From: Achromobacter piechaudii NBRC 102461
GTDB lineage: Bacteria; Pseudomonadota; Gammaproteobacteria; Burkholderiales; Burkholderiaceae_B
DNA: 64,000 nt
Direction: 5' to 3'
NCBI RefSeq assembly: GCF_001571245.1
Contig: NZ_BCTK01000005.1
Coordinates: forward strand, 248,001-312,000
The position numbers were made by a program, and so were the translations under genes. Under the pieces are notes generated by a model. The model ran no database searches, had not been told where the DNA came from, and worked only from the letters and a program-made list of their open reading frames with translations. Of this stretch, positions 1 to 7,854 are shown piece after piece (within the stretch, counting starts at the first letter, position 1; every line of letters starts with the position of its first letter).

Positions 1-470
1 CGCGAGTAGTCGACCGGGTCGATCACGACCGTCACGCCACCGGCTTCGGTGCCGTGGTTCTTGGCGGCGGCGCGCAGCATGGCGGGGCCGCCGATGTCGA
101 TGTTCTCGACCGCGTCGGCGAACGTGCAGTCCGGCTTGGCGACCGTTTCACGGAACGGATACAGGTTCACCACCAGCATGTCGATGCGATCGATGCCCGC
201 CGCCTTGATGGTGTCCATGTGCTCGGCGCTGTCGCGACGGGCCAGCAGGCCGCCGTGAATCTTGGGGTGCAGCGTCTTGACGCGGCCATCCAGGATCTCC
301 GGCGAACCCGTGTGGGCAGCCACTTCGGTGACGGTCAGGCCGGAGTCGGCGAGCAACTTGGCGGTGCCGCCAGTCGACAAGAGGCGCACGCCACGCGCAG
401 CCAGGGCGCGGGCAAATTCAACGATGCCGGTCTTGTCGGACACCGAAAGCAGGGCGGTTTCGATTTTCAT
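1..470 (-). CDS. purH: Bifunctional AICAR formyltransferase / IMP cyclohydrolase PurH, N-terminal part
   Basis: PurH carries out the last two steps of de novo purine synthesis in the cytoplasm: formylation of AICAR and ring closure to IMP. About 156 N-terminal residues are visible; the rest lies beyond the left edge. The start [16 protein letters not shown] is the typical beginning of the MGS-like IMP cyclohydrolase domain, followed by [11 protein letters not shown], the [15 protein letters not shown] segment and NLYPF, all hallmarks of the cyclohydrolase half. The gene lies 107 nt downstream of fis on the same strand, so dusB, fis and purH may be co-transcribed. Family assignment is secure; only the truncation limits it. 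Confidence 0.96.
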   Translation of the reverse strand, partial: MKIETALLSVSDKTGIVEFARALAARGVRLLSTGGTAKLLADSGLTVTEVAAHTGSPEILDGRVKTLHPKIHGGLLARRDSAEHMDTIKAAGIDRIDMLVVNLYPFRETVAKPDCTFADAVENIDIGGPAMLRAAAKNHGTEAGGVTVVIDPVDYS

Positions 471-577
471 GGTGGGGGACGGGAGTCGGGCGGTGAGCCT
501 TTCTCGTTCAGGTCGGGATGGGAAATCGGGGTGGGAAAGGTCGGCGCCCGCCGGGGGGGGCGGCCTTCTCGGAAAAG

Positions 578-817
578 CTATACCTGGATATTGTGCGCCA
601 GCAACTTCTTGCGCAGTGTGTTGCGGGTGATGCCCAGCATTTCGGAAGCGCGCGACTGGTTGCCGCCCGAACGCTCCAGCGCTACTTCAAGCACCGGGCG
701 TTCCACGCAGCGCATCACCATGTCCCACATATCGTGGGGCTCGGATTCACCCAAGTCTTCGAAATAGCGCTCCAGGCTGGCGCGCACGCATTCTTCCAGG
801 ACATCTTTCTTGCTCAT
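578..817 (-). CDS. fis: Fis-family nucleoid-associated transcriptional regulator
   Basis: Fis is a small homodimeric DNA-bending protein that organises the nucleoid, stimulates rRNA promoters and assists site-specific recombination. The 79 residues begin [19 protein letters not shown]. They end in the Fis-type helix-turn-helix, with the signature [20 protein letters not shown] near residues 50-70. Betaproteobacterial Fis proteins are shorter than the 98-residue E. coli protein because the mobile N-terminal beta-hairpin is reduced, which fits this length. It lies 36 nt after dusB on the same strand, the classical dusB-fis operon order. Confidence is high. Confidence 0.95.
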   Translation of the reverse strand: MSKKDVLEECVRASLERYFEDLGESEPHDMWDMVMRCVERPVLEVALERSGGNQSRASEMLGITRNTLRKKLLAHNIQV

Positions 818-853
818 TTGAGTACAGATATTTTTATGTTGGTGTTGTGGCGG

Positions 854-1885
854 TTATGCCGCCATCAGGGCTTCTGCGACCGGCGCCCGGTGGGGCATTG
901 CGTCGCGCGAGAGGGTATCGAACCAATCCGACACCGCCCGCCACTGGTCGCGGGTATTGTCGATCAGGTTCATGCGGGCGCAGAACGAATCCGCGCCCGG
1001 CAGGCCGTCCAGATACCAGCCAATATGCTTGCGCGCCGTGCGTACGCCGGTGTGTTCGCCATAGAACCGGTAATGGTCGTCGAGATGTTCAAGCAACAGC
1101 TCGCGCATTTCCCCATGGGAGGGAGGGGCCAGTGACTCGCCCGTGCGCAAATAGTGATCGATTTCGCGGAAGATCCAGGGACGGCCTTGAGCCGCCCGGC
1201 CAATCATGACCGCGTCGGCGCCAGTGTAATCCAGGACGTGCTTGGCTTTTTCAGGCGAGTCGATATCTCCGTTTGCGATCACGGGGATGGTCAGCTCGGC
1301 CTTGACGGCGCGGATAGTGTCATATTCCGCCTCGCCCGTATAGAGGTCGGCGCGCGTACGGCCGTGCAGCGTCAGCGCCGCGATGCCGGCATTTTCGGCC
1401 AGCTTGGCCACGCGCAGCGCATTGCGGCTTTCGCGGTCCCAGCCCGTGCGAGTCTTCAGCGTGACCGGCACGCCCAGCGGCGCGCAGGCCGACACCACGG
1501 CGTCCAGGATGCGGGCGATCAGGTCTTCGTGGCGCAGCAACGCCGAGCCGGACGCCACGTTGCACACTTTCTTGACCGGGCATCCCATGTTGATGTCGAT
1601 GATGCGCGCGCCCTTGTTGGCGTTGAACACCGCCGCCTCGGCCATCATTGCGGGGTCGGCCCCGGCAATCTGGACCGAAATGGGGGCGATCTCGCCGTCA
1701 TGGTTCAGACGGCGCGATGTCTTCACGCTATCCCATAGCTTGGGGTTGCTGGCGGCCATTTCGGACACCGCGTAGCCGGCCCCCAACTTCTTGCAAAGTT
1801 GTCGGAACGGACGGTCCGTCACGCCCGCCATGGGCGCGACAAGAACGTTGTTGGGAAGGGTCCATTGGCCTATGCGCATGGTCAC
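854..1885 (-). CDS. dusB: tRNA-dihydrouridine synthase B
   Basis: DusB is an FMN- and NADPH-dependent enzyme that reduces uridine to dihydrouridine in the D-loop of tRNA. The 343-residue protein opens with a TIM-barrel start containing LVAPMAGVTDRPFRQL. It carries the Dus signature INMGCPVKKV near residue 100, whose cysteine is the catalytic acid. VTLKTRTGWD, LHGRTR and MIGRAAQGRPW are FMN/tRNA-binding segments seen in the family. It is followed on the same strand by fis, a gene order conserved widely in Proteobacteria, where transcription of dusB drives fis. Start MTMRIGQWTLPNN is reasonable; a start two codons later is possible. Confidence 0.95.
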   Translation of the reverse strand: MTMRIGQWTLPNNVLVAPMAGVTDRPFRQLCKKLGAGYAVSEMAASNPKLWDSVKTSRRLNHDGEIAPISVQIAGADPAMMAEAAVFNANKGARIIDINMGCPVKKVCNVASGSALLRHEDLIARILDAVVSACAPLGVPVTLKTRTGWDRESRNALRVAKLAENAGIAALTLHGRTRADLYTGEAEYDTIRAVKAELTIPVIANGDIDSPEKAKHVLDYTGADAVMIGRAAQGRPWIFREIDHYLRTGESLAPPSHGEMRELLLEHLDDHYRFYGEHTGVRTARKHIGWYLDGLPGADSFCARMNLIDNTRDQWRAVSDWFDTLSRDAMPHRAPVAEALMAA

Positions 1886-2052
1886 ATTTTAACCGGCTCG
1901 ATCGAACCCCCGTTTTTGGGGGGCGACAGCTTGGTAACAAGCGGGGAAGAAAACCCACGGCGCGGCGCGGATCGTAGGGGCGGATCACCGAAGCTGCCCG
2001 GGCGGCCTGAAGGGTCGAGAAAGAGGGCGCAAGCCGGCCCGGCCGGGACGGC

Positions 2053-3222
2053 TCAGGCGCGAAAGCCCTGCAACAGATGCTTGGCCAACGGCGCGCGCAG
2101 CGGCGAGGCCAGATCCATGCCCAGCAGCGCCAGGCCGCAAGCATGTTCGACGGGCGCCAGGCCCGTGGCGAAGACGCGGGGCATCAGGTCCGTCAGGCCC
2201 GCCGTGATGGCGCGGTCGACGTGCCGCGCCTGTGCGAATTCCGCCAGCAGCAGGCTCGGGCTTGCCGCCGGCCGCGTCAGCCAACCGGCCAATGTCTGCG
2301 CCAGCCGGGCGGCATCGCGCAGCCCCAGGTTCAGGCCCTGGCCCGCGACGGGATGCAGCGTCTGCGCGGCGTTTCCGATGGCGACCACGCGGCCCTGCAC
2401 CTGCGCGCGCCGCGCGGCCAGCGCCAGCGGGAAGACGTGGCGCGGGGCGTGGCTGGACAAGCGGCCCAGCCGATCGCCGAATGCCTGCGTCAATGCCGTG
2501 GAAAAGGCGGCGTTGTCCATCGCGGCAAGTTCGGCCGCGCGTTCGGGCGCGCTGCACCACACCACCGAATAGGCGTCGGGCGTCTGGGGGTGGGGCAACA
2601 GGGCCAGCGGGCCCTCGGAGGTGAATCGTTCCCAGGCCCAGCCCCGGCGCGGCAAGGTGGCGTGGGCGGTGGTCAGGACGGCGTGTTGGCCGTAGTCGCG
2701 GCGCACGTCCGTGGCGCCGGCGCCGTCCGACTGCACGGCGACCTGGCACAGCAAGGTGTTGTCGCCCTGGATGATGCGCACGCCGTCCGCGTCCTGGCGC
2801 TCGACCTGGGCGGCAGGGCCGGACAGCACCGTGACGCCAGAGGCAGCCACGCGTTCGTCCAGCTTGGCATGCAGGCCGGAATACGCCACCACGCTGCCCA
2901 ACTGCGGCACGTTGAAATCGGTGTTCTGGATGACGGTGCGGCCCAATCGGCCACGCTGCGACACGTGGATGTTGCGGATGTCGGCCGAGCGATCGGGCCA
3001 CGCCTGCAACGACTCCAGCAACACGCGGCTACCGTGGTTCATCGCCAGCACGCGGGGGTCGGCGGCCGGAACGGCGGCGGCGGGCGTGACCGGCGTGGGC
3101 GTGCTGCCCGCCAGCAGCGCGATGCGCGCCGGGTCCGGCGCCACGCGCGCCAGCATCAGGGCCAGGACGCGGCCCACGGGGCCGGCGCCAAGAATCGCTA
3201 TGTCGAAGGCGGATGCAGTCAT
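2053..3222 (-). CDS. ubiH: FAD-dependent ubiquinone-biosynthesis hydroxylase, UbiH type
   Basis: This 389-residue flavoprotein monooxygenase is expected to hydroxylate a ring carbon of the ubiquinone precursor. Residues 7-20 hold the Rossmann dinucleotide-binding motif DIAILGAGPVGRVLA. A central DG segment (VQSDGAGATD) follows. The second FAD motif reads AIGNAAQTLHPVAGQGLNLG; the GNAAQTLHP form, rather than the GDAAH of most paralogues, is the version found in E. coli UbiH and points to that branch. The gene lies between dusB and pepP on the same strand, an arrangement familiar in Betaproteobacteria, apart from the opposed small gene upstream. UbiF or UbiM activity cannot be excluded by eye. 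Confidence 0.87.
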   Translation of the reverse strand: MTASAFDIAILGAGPVGRVLALMLARVAPDPARIALLAGSTPTPVTPAAAVPAADPRVLAMNHGSRVLLESLQAWPDRSADIRNIHVSQRGRLGRTVIQNTDFNVPQLGSVVAYSGLHAKLDERVAASGVTVLSGPAAQVERQDADGVRIIQGDNTLLCQVAVQSDGAGATDVRRDYGQHAVLTTAHATLPRRGWAWERFTSEGPLALLPHPQTPDAYSVVWCSAPERAAELAAMDNAAFSTALTQAFGDRLGRLSSHAPRHVFPLALAARRAQVQGRVVAIGNAAQTLHPVAGQGLNLGLRDAARLAQTLAGWLTRPAASPSLLLAEFAQARHVDRAITAGLTDLMPRVFATGLAPVEHACGLALLGMDLASPLRAPLAKHLLQGFRA

Positions 3223-3299
3223 GCCGGGATTTTAACCGTCCACTACAATCCGGCACAGCGAGCGCGGCGGGCCGCGCGTAACCCTTTCGGTTGATCGAC

Positions 3300-3764
3300 A
3301 TGACGCAGGTCCAGGCTTCTACTTCGCTGTCCGCTGCCCCCGCCCGCCGCCCGCGCGGCAAGGTCACCTTGGGGCTGCTCGCCTGCCTGTTCGGCTGGCT
3401 GGGCGCGCACTGGTGGTATCTGGGCCGCCGGCACGCCTGGGCGGTCACGCTGCTGACCGTCGTGTGCCTGTTCTGCGCGTTTCGCTTCTACCCCGTCTGG
3501 TACGACAACCCCGCCTTCTTCGTCGTCTTCATCCCCATGATCGACGGGTTCATCGAAAGCGCCGTGTTCTCGCTGATGTCCGACGAGAAATTCGACCGCC
3601 GCTACAACCCCGATCTGGGCCGGCCCACGTCCACGGGTTGGGGGCCGGTGCTGGTGGCGCTCATGGCGTGCCTGGTGGGGTCTGTGGTGTCGATGTTCGC
3701 CATCGCAATGGTGGTGGTGTATGTCTGGGTGGCGATGGGTTGGCTGGACGGGCTGGTGCTGTAG
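3300..3764 (+). CDS. Small TM2-domain-type membrane protein
   Basis: This is a 154-residue inner-membrane protein of unknown function. After a short basic N-terminus (PARRPRGK) there is a hydrophobic pair of helices with GWLGAHWWYLGRRHAW, resembling the TM2 domain (GxxGxHxFYLG). A third helix includes FFVVFIPMIDGFIE, and a final long hydrophobic helix ends the protein. The ATG at 3300 is preferred over the in-frame TTG three codons upstream. It is the only plus-strand gene in this block and separates ubiH from pepP, which are co-oriented on the other strand. The function is not predictable from sequence. Confidence 0.75.
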   Translation: MTQVQASTSLSAAPARRPRGKVTLGLLACLFGWLGAHWWYLGRRHAWAVTLLTVVCLFCAFRFYPVWYDNPAFFVVFIPMIDGFIESAVFSLMSDEKFDRRYNPDLGRPTSTGWGPVLVALMACLVGSVVSMFAIAMVVVYVWVAMGWLDGLVL

Positions 3765-3890
3765 GCCGGCTCGGCGGCCGATTTCCTCGATCAGCGGGTA
3801 TGGCGCGAAGCCGCCGCTGCGGTAATCGGGCGGCCGCCGCCCGACGCCTACGCGCAGCTGTCGCCCCCGCCGCCCCTGCGCGGCCTGCGC

Positions 3891-5234
3891 CTATTCCCGC
3901 ATCAGCGCTTCGATCTCCGATGCCTTGACCGGCACCCCACGCGTAATCAATTCGCAGCCTTCGTCCGTGACCAGCGCGTCGTCCTCGGTGCGGATGCCAA
4001 TGTTCCAGTAGATTTCCGGCACGTCGTCGGCGGGGCGCACGTAGATGCCGGGTTCGATCGTCAGCATCATCCCGCGTTCCAGCTTGCGCCATGGGCGGTC
4101 GCCACCTTGCACGGGACCGGGCTCACGGTAATCGCCGACGTCATGCACGTCCAGGCCCAGCCAGTGGCCGGTGCGGTGCATGTAGAAGCGGCTGTAATCG
4201 CCCGATTCCAGCACGCCGTCCAGCGAGCCCTTCAACAGTTTCAGGTCGATCATGCCCTGCGCCAGCACACGCAGCGCGGCTTCGTGGCCGTCGTTGAAGG
4301 TGCGCCCCGGCGCGGTGGCCGCCGCCGCGGCCTCTTGCGCCGCCACGGTCAGGTCGTACAGCGCGCGCTGCGGACCGCTGAAACGGCCATTGACGGGAAA
4401 GGTGCGGGTGATGTCGCTTGCGTAGCTGTCCACCTCGCAACCCGCGTCGATCAGCACCAGATCGCCGTCGCGCAGCACGGCCTCGCCAGCGGGGTAGTGC
4501 AGCACGCACGCGTTGGCGCCGGCAGCGACGATGCTGTTGTAGGCCACGGCCTGCGCGCCATGGCGGCGGAATTCATACAGCAGTTCGGCTTCGAGCTCGT
4601 ACTCGTGCATGCCGGCGCGGGCGACTCGCATGGCGCGGGCGTGGGCGCCGGCCGAGATCTTGGCGGCGCGCCGCATGGTGGCAATTTCGGCCGCATCCTT
4701 GATCAGCCGCATTTCGGCCAGCAGGGGGCGCAGGTCCTGCTGGCGGCTGGGCGGCGCATGCCCGGCGCGGGCCGCCTCGCGGGCGCTGGCCAGCCAGCGA
4801 TGCAGGCGTCCGTCGTGGCGCTTGTCACCCGCCAGCGGGGCGTAGAGCGTGGGATGGTCCAGCATCAGCTTGGGGACAAGCTCGTCCAGCGCATCGATCG
4901 GGTGGGCGTCGTCAAAGCCGAAGTATTCTGCCGCCGCCTCGGGACCGAACCGCTTGCCTTCCCAGATTTCATGCTCTACATGGCGCGGCCGGCAGAACAG
5001 CAGCGCGCGGTCCGTGGCCCCTGCGATCAGCACCAGCCAGGCGGCGGGCTCGGTAAAGCCGGTCAGGTAGAAAAAGTCACTGTCGTGGCGGTAGGGGAAT
5101 TCGGCGTCGCGGTTGCGGATGGCCTCGGGGGAGGTCGCCAGGATGGCGATCCCGCCGCCTTCGGCCCGCATCCGTTGCATCAGGCGTTGGCGACGGGCGG
5201 CAAAGGGGGCGATGTCGGCGGGAGGCAGGCTCAT
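3891..5234 (-). CDS. pepP: Xaa-Pro aminopeptidase P
   Basis: PepP is a cytoplasmic dinuclear-manganese peptidase that removes an N-terminal residue preceding proline. The 447-residue length matches E. coli PepP (441). The N-terminal domain includes FPYRHDSDFFYLTGF, and the C-terminal pita-bread domain carries the metal ligands: Asp in LIDAGCEVDSYASDITRTF, His in HRTGHWLGLDVHD, and Glu in MLTIEPGIYV and RTEDDALVT. All expected metal-binding residues appear present. It is upstream of ubiH on the same strand; the two are adjacent in many Proteobacteria. Confidence 0.95.
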   Translation of the reverse strand: MSLPPADIAPFAARRQRLMQRMRAEGGGIAILATSPEAIRNRDAEFPYRHDSDFFYLTGFTEPAAWLVLIAGATDRALLFCRPRHVEHEIWEGKRFGPEAAAEYFGFDDAHPIDALDELVPKLMLDHPTLYAPLAGDKRHDGRLHRWLASAREAARAGHAPPSRQQDLRPLLAEMRLIKDAAEIATMRRAAKISAGAHARAMRVARAGMHEYELEAELLYEFRRHGAQAVAYNSIVAAGANACVLHYPAGEAVLRDGDLVLIDAGCEVDSYASDITRTFPVNGRFSGPQRALYDLTVAAQEAAAAATAPGRTFNDGHEAALRVLAQGMIDLKLLKGSLDGVLESGDYSRFYMHRTGHWLGLDVHDVGDYREPGPVQGGDRPWRKLERGMMLTIEPGIYVRPADDVPEIYWNIGIRTEDDALVTDEGCELITRGVPVKASEIEALMRE

Positions 5235-5368
5235 GGCGGGCAGGGGCGCGAACCCCGCGAAGAATGTGGATGCGGCTTACTTTACCCCGCTATCGCGCGC
5301 AAACAACAGCAGAACCGGGTATCGCACGACGACGGCTACATGAGACTGGACGGCGCGGTTTGCGCTGC

Positions 5369-5374
5369 TACAAT
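5369..5374 (+). promoter_or_regulatory. Probable -10 element for the riboswitch transcript
   Basis: TACAAT lies about 16 nt before the riboswitch core, so transcription could start near 5381. No convincing -35 hexamer is visible at the right distance. Confidence 0.4.
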
Positions 5375-5385
5375 CGCGTCTCTGT

Positions 5386-5552
5386 CATTGGGGAGTAGCC
5401 ATCCTTTGTCCCCAAAGGAGTTAGCGTCAACAGACTTGGTGGTTCAGTGCCGCGTAGCGGTTGCTAGAACCCCATGGCGCTAACGGTTTCCATGCACGCG
5501 GCCCCGCCCGCCGCATGGATCAGCCAGGCGAGACCTTTGGCCGCGTAGCGTT
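5386..5552 (+). ncRNA. yybP-ykoY manganese riboswitch
   Basis: The leader of the antiporter gene contains the two conserved sequence blocks of the yybP-ykoY aptamer: GGGGAGTAGCC at 5390-5400 and GGCGAGACCTTTGGCC at 5527-5542. They are separated by self-complementary segments that can form the paired arms (for example GTTAGCG at 5420 with CGCTAAC at 5478). In this family Mn2+ bridges the two loops and switches on downstream expression. The gene downstream is a cation antiporter, consistent with metal-efflux control. Arm lengths are approximate because the fold was not computed. Confidence 0.85.
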
Positions 5553-5615
5553 CACCCTAGCCGGGCGAGCCGTTGCGTCGCGCCAATTGGTTTCTGCTCG
5601 TCCGGCTGCACTCAT

Positions 5616-6623
5616 ATGTTGCTCACCCTGTTCCTGTTTTTCCTGTCCGCGGCAGTGATTTATTTCGCCTGCGAATTCTTCGTCAATGGCGTTGAATGGG
5701 TCGGACACCGCTTTCACCTGGGCGCTACCGCCACCGGCACCGTGCTGGCGGCCTTCGGTACAGCCCTGCCCGAAAGCGCGGTCACCTTCATGGCCGTCGT
5801 GTTCGGCGAAACCCCTGAACAAAAAGACATCGGCGTTGGCGCGGCCATGGGCGGCCCGCTGGTATTGGCGACCTTGGCCTACGCGGTGGTGGGTATAGCG
5901 CTGTGGCGCGCGCGCCGGGGCGGCCAGCCGGCCAAGGCCAACTGTATCAACGCGGACCAGCGCCGTCTGGCCCGCGACCAGGCCTGGTTCATGGGCATCT
6001 TTGTGTTCAAGGTGGGTCTGGGCCTGCTGGCCTTCGCCTGGAAGCCCTGGCTGGGCATCCTGTTCCTGGCTACTTACGGCCTGTACGTCAAACGCGAACT
6101 GAGCCACGACGAGGAGCGCGCCGATAGCGAAGATCTGGAACCGCTCAAGCTGCGTCCGCGCGACACGGACCCTTCGATGTTCTGGGCGGCCTCGCAAACG
6201 ATTCTGGCGTTGGTGGTGATTGCCGGGGCATCGCACGTCTTCGTGAATCAGATCGAAGTGCTGGGCGTGGCCATGGGCGCGTCGCCGCACGTGGCGGCCT
6301 TGCTGCTGGCCCCGGTGGCCACTGAACTGCCCGAAATCATGAACGCGCTGATCTGGGTGCGGCAGGGTAAGGAACGCCTGGCGCTGGCCAATATCTCGGG
6401 CGCCATGATGATCCAGGCCACCATCCCCAGCGCATTGGGCATCTTCATGACCCCGTGGCTGCTGGATGCGCCCTTGCTGGCCGCCGGCCTGTTCACCATG
6501 TTGTCGATCGGCCTGTTGTGGCTGCGCTTCCGCCGCTCGGTCATGAGCGTGCCGGCGCTGTCCGCCGTAGGGGGCTTTTACGCGTTGTTTGCCGCGTACC
6601 TGGGCTGGCATTTCTACGCCTGA
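5616..6623 (+). CDS. Sodium/calcium-exchanger-family antiporter, probably exporting manganese
   Basis: This is a 335-residue polytopic membrane protein of the Na/Ca exchanger (CaCA) superfamily, which swaps Na+ or H+ against divalent cations. The two alpha-repeats are visible: AAFGTALPESAVTFM at about residue 45 and APVATELPEIMNALIW at about residue 230. Each has the Pro-Glu pair that binds cation. A hydrophilic charged loop (KRELSHDEERADSEDLEP) separates the halves, as in the family. The gene sits behind a yybP-ykoY riboswitch, so I infer that Mn2+ induces it and is a likely substrate. It is followed by a strong terminator and is probably monocistronic. Confidence 0.85.
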   Translation: MLLTLFLFFLSAAVIYFACEFFVNGVEWVGHRFHLGATATGTVLAAFGTALPESAVTFMAVVFGETPEQKDIGVGAAMGGPLVLATLAYAVVGIALWRARRGGQPAKANCINADQRRLARDQAWFMGIFVFKVGLGLLAFAWKPWLGILFLATYGLYVKRELSHDEERADSEDLEPLKLRPRDTDPSMFWAASQTILALVVIAGASHVFVNQIEVLGVAMGASPHVAALLLAPVATELPEIMNALIWVRQGKERLALANISGAMMIQATIPSALGIFMTPWLLDAPLLAAGLFTMLSIGLLWLRFRRSVMSVPALSAVGGFYALFAAYLGWHFYA

Positions 6624-6646
6624 CGCGAGACGGGCAGCAGACAGAA

Positions 6647-6689
6647 GCGGCGCAAAACCCTGAGGGGTTTGCGCCGCTTTTTATTTTTT
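6647..6689 (+). terminator. Rho-independent terminator after the antiporter gene
   Basis: A 13-14 bp perfect stem, GCGGCGCAAAACCC with GGGTTTGCGCCGC and a 4-nt loop, is followed by a long T-rich run. Confidence 0.93.
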
Positions 6690-6721
6690 TGCGGCCTTTG
6701 CGCCCGCGAGCCGCAAAAACC

Positions 6722-6750
6722 TTGTCCATCAGTAAAAACCCGCGTAAAAT
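6722..6750 (+). promoter_or_regulatory. Candidate sigma-70 promoter of the magnesium operon
   Basis: TTGTCC (6722-6727) and TAAAAT (6745-6750) are separated by exactly 17 nt, just after the preceding terminator. Transcription would start near 6757 and include both leader ORFs. Confidence 0.6.
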
Positions 6751-6781
6751 CCGTCTGTTATCCATCTCAGGAGCAGTCTTC

Positions 6782-6835
6782 GTGAATACCGATTCCGGCG
6801 AAAGTAGTCGATCTTGCATCGACATCGCTGTCTGA
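6782..6835 (+). CDS. 17-residue leader ORF with a strong ribosome-binding site
   Basis: A GTG start eight nt after AGGAG (6769-6773) opens a 17-codon frame, MNTDSGESSRSCIDIAV, ending in TGA at 6833-6835. It lies within the expected first 80 nt of the transcript and is followed by about 250 nt rich in hairpins: TGACAGGA pairing with TCCTGTCA, GCCCGGG with CCCGGGC (6896-6916), and GCAAGCC with GGCTTGC (6922-6939). The position and ribosome-binding site suggest a regulatory leader peptide rather than a functional protein. It is too small for family recognition, and an accidental frame cannot be excluded. Confidence 0.5.
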   Translation: MNTDSGESSRSCIDIAV

Positions 6836-7086
6836 CAGGAAACACGCAGAGCTCCATCTGCCGCATCCTGTCATACAGGTTGCGGCGTATCCCAAGCCCG
6901 GGGTTCCTACCCGGGCAATAGCGCAAGCCTTCGGCTTGCCGGGACATTCCCCAACGTAAACCGCCAGAACCGCCGCTAGTCGCAGCGTCAGCGTTCGTGC
7001 ACGTTTTTCGTGCGCGCCCGCCAAGCGCCGCGTCCGGCTGCACGCGTACTCGCGATCACGCTCCCCATTTCGCAATGGAGGTCGTT
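6836..7086 (+). promoter_or_regulatory. Structured 5' leader of the magnesium operon
   Basis: There is no gene here beyond the leader ORF. At least three stable hairpins occur in succession (around 6832-6872, 6896-6916 and 6922-6939), none followed by a clear T-run. The layout of short ORF, hairpins and then a cation-transport operon is typical of a leader in which translation of the short ORF decides the fold. This is an inference. Confidence 0.45.
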
Positions 7087-7425
7087 ATGCGTTTCTTCGA
7101 CTTGTTCCTACGCCGCGCCGGCGTAGACCGTGCCACCGCCCTGGGCCGCCGTCGCGGCACTTCGCGCTTGACGGTCATTTGCCCGCGCGACGAACTGGGC
7201 GCCTTGCGCAAGCAGATCTGCCTGGACTTCAGCGCCGCTGGCCTGGACGTCTCGCAAGTGCAGGTCGACCAAGGCCGCGATCCCAATCTGGCGTCGGCTT
7301 GCATCACCGTCAATTGCCCGCCCGAACTGCGCGCTGAATTGATGTCGCAAGCGCGCCGCCTCAGCGCCAATCCCGCCGTTCGTCACGTGCATTTCGGCGC
7401 GCAAGCCGCCGCAATGGCCGCGTAA
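7087..7425 (+). CDS. Small ACT-like protein resembling the C-terminal domain of MgtC
   Basis: The 112-residue protein starts at ATG 7087 behind GGAG; a longer in-frame reading from 6997 is unlikely. After a basic N-terminus (MRFFDLFLRRAG, RRRGTSR) comes a pattern of beta-alpha-beta elements: RLTVICPRDELGALRKQIC, then a second strand with SACITVNCPPELRAEL, then LSANPAVRHVHFG. The spacing and the ending (rLsxxPaVxxVxf) resemble the ACT-like cytosolic domain at the C-terminus of MgtC proteins, but no membrane part is present. It precedes mgtA in the same leader-controlled unit, so a role in magnesium transport control is inferred. No family is certain. Confidence 0.6.
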   Translation: MRFFDLFLRRAGVDRATALGRRRGTSRLTVICPRDELGALRKQICLDFSAAGLDVSQVQVDQGRDPNLASACITVNCPPELRAELMSQARRLSANPAVRHVHFGAQAAAMAA

Positions 7426-7449
7426 AACGCCCTGTCTTCTGGAGAGATC

Positions 7450-7515
7450 ATGCCTAGTGCCTTAGACCCCGACCCTCGATTGCGCCAAGTGCATGGCGCC
7501 GGCATGCCTGTCTGA
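7450..7515 (+). CDS. MgtL-like leader peptide ORF with an Asp-Pro-Asp-Pro motif
   Basis: A 21-codon frame begins at ATG 7450 after GGAG (7441-7444), reading MPSALDPDPRLRQVHGAGMPV and stopping at 7515. The LDPDPRLR core resembles the EPDPTPLPRRR of enterobacterial MgtL. There, acidic/proline codons destabilise or stall ribosomes at low Mg2+ and thereby allow transcription into mgtA. It lies 340 nt upstream of the mgtA start, close to the length of the enterobacterial mgtA leader. The match is short and the function is inferred from motif plus position. Confidence 0.6.
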   Translation: MPSALDPDPRLRQVHGAGMPV

Positions 7516-7854
7516 CCTGTCTTCTCCACTGCGAGCCGACCGGCCGGACAGACATTCCGGTTCCGACGGACTCCGCAGCATTGAATCCCGGCCTGGCCCT
7601 CGTCGCCGCTGACGAACGTGCCCCTGACGCCGGTCTCGATTCCTAGCTAGCTCCCTTTCCGTTTTCCGCACTCCGGCGCGATCCCACGCGATCCGGACAC
7701 CGGCAACTTTGCCCCGGTGCCTGAGCACGCCCGTAGCGGGCGGATCGACGGCTTTCTTGTGATTGCCGCGGTTCGCTGCTGCCCGCGTGCCTGGCCAGGG
7801 AGCGGGCGAGCCTGTGTCTCCGACAAGAAATCAAAGAAAAACCGGAGCACTCCG
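7516..7854 (+). promoter_or_regulatory. Long mgtA leader without a gene
   Basis: About 340 nt separate the MgtL-like ORF from mgtA. They contain several self-complementary stretches (for example CCGACCGGCCGG near 7537). In-frame read-through upstream of the mgtA ATG is possible but has no ribosome-binding site. A magnesium-responsive leader RNA is plausible; no known riboswitch consensus was recognised. Confidence 0.4.
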
